Assembly: GCF_963576675.1 (NCBI RefSeq)
Contig: NC_088916.1
Location: 8,757,001 to 8,821,000, forward strand
Direction: 5' to 3'
From: Euphorbia lathyris
Lineage: Eukaryota > Streptophyta > Magnoliopsida > Malpighiales > Euphorbiaceae
Length of the DNA stretch: 64,000 nucleotides
This document shows, piece by piece, positions 57,740 to 64,000 of the stretch. Each line of letters begins with the position of its first letter. Positions within the stretch are counted from its first letter, which is position 1. Made by a program: the position numbers and the translations under genes. The notes beneath the pieces are model-generated. The model did not search any database and had not been told where the DNA came from. It worked only from the letters and a program-made list of their open reading frames with translations.

Positions 57740-59102
57740 TTTGGTACAATTTTAATTTTACTATGTTTGGTACAATTTTCAATTTTTAATTTTATGTTGA
57801 ATGTTTCATTTGCTTCAATTTCTATCTTTATTATCGTATGCCTTATTTCGTATTTAATTTTTATGTTTTCTCAATTTTTGCACCAATGAGGACATGGTCC
57901 AATTTAAGTGTGGGAGGAGATATACATATATCATTTACACTATACGAAAAAAATGCAACGAAAATATTATTTAACAAAACGAAAAAATGCAACACTAATA
58001 TATTGCAAAACATTTTTCATATGTTCATAAAATTAACCATAAGTTAATATGATTATTTGTTTAGGTTATCTTTATCGTTAGAAAAAATATTTCTATACGG
58101 GTAATATTTTCAAATTTTTCACAAATCTCCGATACGATTTTAAGTAAAAACGTCTCGAGTGAATGTATTTTAAGTAAATAAATTCTTTATTTTTAAATCT
58201 CTATTTTTATATCATGAAATTCATGATACAATAAATCTTATTTTAAATTTTCAATTAGGTTTATAGGCATTAAATTGAACTAACATTTTTAGCTCGGTTT
58301 GATTTCGTCTTACATTAACACCAATTGAAGTTTTTAAGGAAACTTTAGCCATAATACATGTTGAATTTTAAGTCAATATAGGATGAATGTGCTATTTTCT
58401 TTTTTCCCAAGTTACAATTTTAATTTTATAATTCATATTAATTAATCAATTAGTTGAATTCTTAACTTTTGGCCATGATTGAGACCAACCTTATCACAAT
58501 CGAGGTATGAAAGGGAAGAAAATTAAGTACCGTTTACTTTCGGCCACGGTTGCGACCACCCTTATCACAATCGAGGTATGGAAGGAACGTCAAAAGCAAT
58601 AACAAAAAATAAGCGTGTTTAAGTTTAAAGTAACGATTGCGTCCACCCATGGCATAGTCGGTACCTCTTAAGCAAACACAAAGCAATAAAATACGTATAA
58701 AGTTACGATCAAGACCACCCTTATCTCGGGCGTAACTAAGCAAGTAATTAACCTAAGTACTTATTTTAAATTTAATATATTTCATATATTAGTTTAGGTT
58801 TGGGAAAGGAAATTTTGTGCTTTGAAATGCCTTGAGACGAAAGACTCAATAACATGCGTGCTTATATCGTCCCGAATGCTTCAATTCAAAATTGGAAATA
58901 CAAGACGAATGATATATCGTATATTATACTAAGTTAATTTGATATTTTGCGTATAAATTTACCGTGCGAAGTAAGTCTTTTCGGCTTAACTAATTTAAAA
59001 GGTAATACCAAGATATATGTTTTATTTTTATAAAGAGATTAGTTAAAGAATAAATTCAGAGAAATTTTGCTCGGGACTAGCAAAAGATTAAGTGTGGAGA
59101 TT
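57740..59102. other. Athila 3' untranslated region (copy 2)
   Basis: Equivalent to 18618-19980: purine-rich AAGTGTGGGAGGAGA at 57906-57920, the four-fold GACCACCCTTATC-type repeat at 58467-58736, and the tract before the 3' LTR at 59088-59102. No ORF. Confidence 0.6.
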
Positions 59103-60578
59103 TGTTAAGCCCAAAATATACCCAAAATATCATCAATGATTACATCAATATTGCTACGAATTTATGCTATTTATAACTGTTTAGAAAGCTTTTACTCTCG
59201 AATATGTTTCTTTCTTGTAAGGTACATAAATATTTGGTAAAATCCAAATAGGAATCAAAAGAGCTCAAAAACAGAAGAACAACCCTACAAAAGGAGTCGA
59301 AGACGACAGAAATTAAAAACGCCAAGTCGAGGACGAGAATAAAAGCCGAAGAAGTGAAAAACGTTCCGTGCCGCAACCGCGGCCCCCAAATTCTCGGTTG
59401 CGACACGCGTTCTTCAACTTCTCCTTCCCTTCGTTCGAAGACCAATTGATGCTCCCCCATTCTCGGTAGAGAATTAAATATTCTCGGTACGAGCAGGAGT
59501 CTGTAGAAGCCTAATTGCACACTTTCGTTTTCGACGAAACGCGATTGTTTGGGTGGATAAAGACGTCCTTTCACAACGGATACGATTCTTCACAACGGAC
59601 GCGACACTTCAATCAAGACTCTTTAACATCTATAAATAAAGAGTTGATGGAGAGTTGAAGATATGTAGAAAAAAGAGATTAGTATAGAATTTATGCAGAA
59701 ATTCCGAGTCAAGTGATTCAGAAGTTAGATTTCGATTCTGTAAAAAGCAATATGCTGTACACACATTGTTTATTCAATAATAACAAGTTCAGTAGCGTTT
59801 AGACATTGTTCCAATTTAGTTTTCATTTTGGTAGTAGACCGACCAAGTCTCTATTACGAAGATTCAACGAGAAGATTGAGTAGAGGATCCGCCCCTGAGC
59901 CTGACAAACTCTAACGAAACCCAAGGAAAGGATTGACAACCCGTTCACTTGCAAGTCGTCGAATGTTTCCATGCTCCGTGTTCTCTGTAAACTTGTATCA
60001 ATTTATATTTCATCTAATAAAGTCCGTTCTATTAGATAGATTTTTATGCAGCACTTTGGTAAAGGATCCGAAGTGGATGCTGGTGTTTTCATTAAAACGT
60101 ATTTAATTCAAAATCTTTACAAGGAAACTTTGTTGAACACTTAGGCAAATTATTATCTCGAAAGAGTTTTAATTTGATTAAGGGCAATTATCCCGGATAG
60201 GGTTTTGTCATGTTCAAAGCCTAATAATTAGAGGTTCCGTCATTTATTTCATCTTTATAATTCATACAAAGTTTAAGGTTGTTTTCTTTGCTTAATGCAA
60301 ACAAATACATTTGTTTACTTTTCTAAAAAGTACTAAACGTTCCTATCTTGCAAATTCATTCTTAAATCAGAATATTTTCTAACATTTTCATATTCTAATC
60401 TAATTCTCACTCTAGCAATTTCAAAACCAAAACCGATTAAACAATTTTCCATATTATAAACCTTAGAAGTAAATTTAACCGATTATAAATAAGTTTTGTT
60501 TGAAAAAACGTTCCCTGTGGGATCGATATCTTTTATTACTACAAGCGTATACCGTGCACTTGCAGAAACCGCTCAACA
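59103..60578 (+). repeat. Athila 3' LTR (copy 2)
   Basis: 1476 bp, TGTTAAG...CTCAACA, with TATAAATA at 59631-59638. It has both TTCTCGGT modules (TTCTCGGTAGAGAATTAAAT then TTCTCGGTACGAG) and a single 123-bp unit, so it probably represents the least altered LTR in the window. Confidence 0.95.
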
Positions 60579-60702
60579 CATAGTCATACACATCAGCCTA
60601 ATCTGTCAAACTTATCTATTTTTGTTTTTTTTTTCTAATTTTTTTAATTTAAAAATCTATTTATTATTAAGGGATAAGCACCGAATTTCACTCTAATGTT
60701 TT

Positions 60703-60904
60703 TGTTGGATTGTGAATCCCTTTATTTTCTATTAATCATGAAATGGGTATTTATACAATAGTATGATTCCTATAATTATGCTAGAGGTAATTATAATAGG
60801 AAATACAATACAATTATGGTATAATTCCTATAATTATGCTAGAGGTAATTATAATAGGAAATACAATAAAGAGAGAATATTAACATATATAACAATATCT
60901 AACA
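60703..60904 (-). repeat. Copia 3' LTR (copy 2)
   Basis: 202 bp; on the minus strand TGTTAGATATTG...CAATCCAACA. It contains the same pair of near-palindromic repeats (from 60766 and 60824, 58-bp spacing) as copy 1. Inverted terminal bases TG..CA are correct for an LTR. Confidence 0.88.
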
Positions 60905-63900
60905 CACCCCCGTAGTCGAAACGGGAGGAGGACGCACGTTGAGACTAGCCCGAAAATCATCAAACAATACAGAAGGAAGGCCTTGGTGAAGATGTCCGCA
61001 AGTTGATGTTGAGAAGGAACATGAAGAACTCGAACCTCGCTTTTGGCGACTTTTTCCCGTACAAAATGTATATCCATCTCGACATGTTTGGTCCGCTGGT
61101 GCTGAACAGGATTCTCGGACAAATAAACGGCACTGACATTATCACAATAAACCAAAGTGGACTTACGAATGGGACAGTGAAGTTCGAGTAGGAGATTTCG
61201 AATCCAATAAGTTTCGGAGACAACATTTGCGACGCCCCTATACTCGGCTCCGGCACTCGAGCGAGAGAGGGTTGGTTGCCTCTTGGCGGACCGGGAGATG
61301 AGATTGTCCCCAAGAAAAATACAATAACTAGAGGTGGAACGTCGGGTATCCGGACAACCTCCCCAATCGGCATCAGTGTAAGAGACCAATGAACCAAGAG
61401 ATGATGGAGTGAGAGTAAGACCGAGATCCAATGTACCTTTGATATACCGAAGAATGCGCTTTATGGCTGCCATATGCTGTGTTTTTGGATCATGCATGAA
61501 TAAGCACACTTGCTGAACCGCATAGGATATATCGGGACGAGTAAGAGTCAAGTACTGTAAGGCGCCTGCTAGGATTCGGTATTCCGAAGGGTCATGATAT
61601 GAGGATCCGGAGGAGATGCTAAGCTTCTGTTTGGTGTCAACCGGAGTGGCACAAGGATTCGAAGAGCTGAGACCAGCTTTCTCTATAATTTCTGAAGCAT
61701 ATTTCCTTTGAGAAAGGAAGAGAGAGCCAGGTGAGCGAGTGACAGAGATCCCTAGGAAGTAGTTCAACGGCCCTAAATCTTTCATGGCAAATTCATTACT
61801 CAATTTAGTGATGATGGAGGAACGCAATTTATCAGATGAGGCCGTTAGAACAATATCATCAACATAAAGAAGCAAATAAGAAATCTCCGTGCCTTGGTGA
61901 AACACAAAAAGTGAGTGATCAGACATACTATGAGCAAAACCCAAAGTAGAGAGAAAGGTTGCAAACCGTTGATACCAAGCCCAATGGGCCTACTTGAGAC
62001 CATATAGAGATTTTTGGAGCAAACATACATAATCAGGTCTAGTAGGATCTCGAAACCCCAAAGGTTGATGCATGTATACAGTCTCATGAAGGTCACCATG
62101 TAGGAAGGCATTTTTGACGTCGAGTTGGTGAAGACCCCAATTTTTAGAAAGAGCAATGCTTAGAACTGCTCGAATAGTGGCTGGCTTCACAACTGGACTG
62201 AAAGTTTCCCCGCAATCAACCCCCACCAATTGATTTGCTCCATTGCCAACCAAGCGGGCCTTATATCGCTCAAAAGAGCCATCAACATTGATCTTATGCC
62301 TGAAAATCCACCAACTTCGCAAAATATTAGCATTAGGAGGACGGGGTACAAGGACCCACATCTTATTTTTAATAAGAGCATCAAATTCCTCGGTCATGGA
62401 ATTCCGCCAATTGGGATCACGCAATGCAACAGAAGGGTTAGAAGGAAGAGGAGAGATGGTGGTGGAAACATGAAGGTTTAATTTTCGAATAGGCTTAAAA
62501 ATGTCGTCTTGGGCACGTGTCCGCATGGTGTGGGTAGGGGGAGCTGCTGGCGGGCTCGGGGTAATGTTTGGTGGTGTAAGAGGGGGAGTTAGCGGGTTCA
62601 TGTTTAATGGGGGAAGAGGTGCTGATGGGCCAGGAGAGATGGACCCGAGAGGAGAGGGAGGTAAATGGGGGGTAGAAGATTGGTGTGGCAGGCTTGGGCC
62701 CGGAGATGGAGCTGGGCGGAGAGATGGAGCTGGGCCGAGAGGCGGGTAGGGCGGTGGAGGTGATATGGGTTGGGTTGGTAGTGGGGCGTTGGGCCGGGTA
62801 GGTGGTGTCGGGTGGGCTGGCGGGTTAAGAAAAGAGGAGGGTGAAAGGGAGGGATGAGAGGTAGGTGTAGTCAAAGAGTGGAAGGGATTAGGTTGGGTAA
62901 AAGGAAAGGTATTTTCATCAAAAATAACGTGTCTGCAGAGAATGATCTTCTTTGTGGAGATGTCATAACACTTGTATCCGCGATGATTTGATGGAAAACC
63001 TAAGAAGACGCAAGGAGAGGAACGGGCTTGTAATTTAGTACGAGAGGTGGAGGGAATGAGCAGAAAACAGAGACAACCAAAGATACGAAGATGAGAATAG
63101 GTGGGTTGACGTTGATAGAGGACTTGAGTGGGGGATAGATAACCAAGAATTTAGAGTGGGAGGATGTTTAGAACATATGTAGTATGAGAAAGAGCATGGT
63201 GCCAAAAGTTAAGAGGGATAGATGAGTGCGTGAGAATAGTACGCATGACATTATTAATTGTTCGAATTGTGCGTTCGGCTTTGCTATTTTGTGGAGAGGT
63301 GTGAGGACAAGAAAAACGAAATTGCATACCATGTAGAGTGCAAAACTCATGAAATTGAGAGTTATTATATTCACCACCATTATCACATTGGAATGTTTTG
63401 ATGTCTTTTTCAAATTGAGTACGCACAAAATTACGAAAAGACAGAAAGACGGAATAGACTTGAGATTTTTGTGCAAGAGCAAAAGTCCATAAGAAATTGG
63501 TGCAGTCATCCAGAAATAGCACATAATATTTATGACCACTAGAACTTAAAGTGGGAGATGTCCAAACATCACTGTGCACAATATCAAAAGGCATACTTGA
63601 GACATTAGTAGAGGAATAAAATGGAAGTTTGACTTGTTTTCCAGAAATACAAGAATGACAAATAGAATCAATTGATGAACCATTACAAGAAATTAAATTA
63701 TTATTCCGAAGAGAATTTAAAACTGTGGGCCCTGGATGACCCAAACGATTGTGCCAAATATTACTAGAGAAGGCAGAAAAATCATAAGATAAAGTTGGTG
63801 ATGTAGTCGACGAGACAGGATAAAGATCGCTAGCACTATTACATCTCATGATATGCCTCCCCGTGTGCAAGTCCTTCACAGAGAAACCAAAAGGATCAAA

Positions 63901-64000
63901 CTCAACAGACACATTATTATCAACAGTAAATTTGCGGACAGAGATAAGGTTTTTAATTAATTTGGGTGCATGTAAAACGTTGGATAGATGTAGAGGTTTG
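60880..64000 (-). pseudogene. Copia gag-pol, two in-frame stops (partial)
   Basis: One minus-strand frame runs from the window edge to 60880. In order: GAG-pre-integrase with WHNRLGHPG and a CHSC knuckle, integrase core (DIVHSDVW, FQCDNGGEY, NSKAERTIR), a long Pro/Ser linker (about 62540-62870), RT with [23 protein letters not shown] and YLLLYVDDIVL, and RNase H with YTDADWGGC and LADIFTKAF. Two nonsense codons interrupt it: TAA 63151-63153 in integrase (a Lys in the family) and TAG 61990-61992 in RT after KSLYGLK (normally Gln). No frameshift is needed. It cannot encode a full polyprotein as read. Confidence 0.93.

Larger units (their letters stand above)
46900..60578 (+). mobile_element. 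Athila-type Ty3/gypsy LTR retrotransposon (copy 2)
   Basis: Duplicate of 7774-21564, 13,679 bp, with the same CATAG target duplication (46895-46899 and 60579-60583). It arose through the large duplication, not a second insertion, because the flanks match too. It is better preserved than copy 1: the integrase frame from 52887 to 53813 is open and the second extra ORF is intact. It keeps the two gag-pol stops shared with copy 1. Confidence 0.95.
39139..61984. repeat. Large duplicated block, copy 2
   Basis: Direct, near-identical counterpart of 1-22970. The copia element at its right edge continues without a break past 61984, and the CACTA-type element at its left edge is complete (38570-43167). 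This copy therefore keeps the ancestral context on the right. With 22971-39138 in front of it, it makes a 39,014-bp unit (22971-61984) whose tandem duplication would explain the whole arrangement. Confidence 0.95.
60703..64000 (-). mobile_element. Ty1/copia retrotransposon, 3' LTR and pol (copy 2, runs off window)
   Basis: Minus-strand copia element: 3' LTR at 60703-60904, purine-rich tract beside it, then RNase H, RT, integrase and GAG-pre-integrase regions at rising coordinates. Its 5' part and 5' LTR are beyond 64000. It is continuous across 61984, where copy 1 is cut. Confidence 0.95.

Noticed and set aside
62501..62749. Gly-rich plus-strand ORF
   Set aside because: Antisense of the Pro/Ser linker in the copia polyprotein.

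Overview
The window is AT-rich nuclear DNA of a flowering plant, most likely a dicot. It holds full-length Athila-type Ty3/gypsy and Ty1/copia retrotransposons, an En/Spm (CACTA) DNA transposon with TNP2- and TNPA-like genes, small Mutator-type MITEs, GT-AG introns, and decayed fragments of plant genes: a class II trehalose-6-phosphate synthase and a ubiquitin-conjugating (E2) fold protein. The species cannot be named from the sequence. I see no complete, clearly functional host gene, and no rRNA, tRNA or CRISPR array.

Large-scale layout. Positions 1-22970 and 39139-61984 are near-identical direct copies. The match starts at the window edge and stops abruptly at 22970|22971 (copy 2: 61984|61985), inside a copia element that stays continuous in copy 2. 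The simplest reading is one tandem duplication of a 39,014-bp unit (22971-61984). Position 22970|22971 is then the head-to-tail junction, and the missing first part of copy 1 lies to the left of the window.

Each duplicated block holds, left to right: (1) a 4.6-kb non-autonomous CACTA element (complete as 38570-43167, only its right part at 1-4032), with a small plus-strand promoter/ORF and a four-exon E2-like gene on the minus strand whose catalytic cysteine position is Asn; (2) AT-rich DNA with a MITE and a degenerate trehalose-phosphate synthase pseudogene on the minus strand; (3) a 13.7-13.8-kb Athila element (7774-21564; 46900-60578) with LTRs, a tRNA-Asp primer site, a CATAG target duplication, a gag-pol frame broken by shared stops, and two mutually homologous extra ORFs after pol; (4) a minus-strand copia element, truncated in copy 1 (21689-22970) and running off the window in copy 2 (60703-64000).

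The single-copy centre (22971-38569) holds a cluster of G-box-centred palindromes (23141-23260), a tandem repeat invaded by a Mutator-type MITE (25004-25644), the exons of an unrecognised putative host gene, and a 10.3-kb CACTA transposon (26609-36911). That transposon has 35-bp perfect terminal repeats and an ACA target duplication, and it appears to sit inside an exon of the putative gene. Its TNP2-type transposase is interrupted by one in-frame stop; its second gene is proline-rich and TNPA-like.

History. Most gag-pol stops are shared by both copies and so predate the duplication. A few lesions are private to one copy: an integrase frameshift and two stops in copy 1, and an RNase H Asp-to-Asn change in copy 2. 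The two LTRs of one Athila element differ visibly more than the two copies of the same LTR, so the Athila insertion is older than the duplication.
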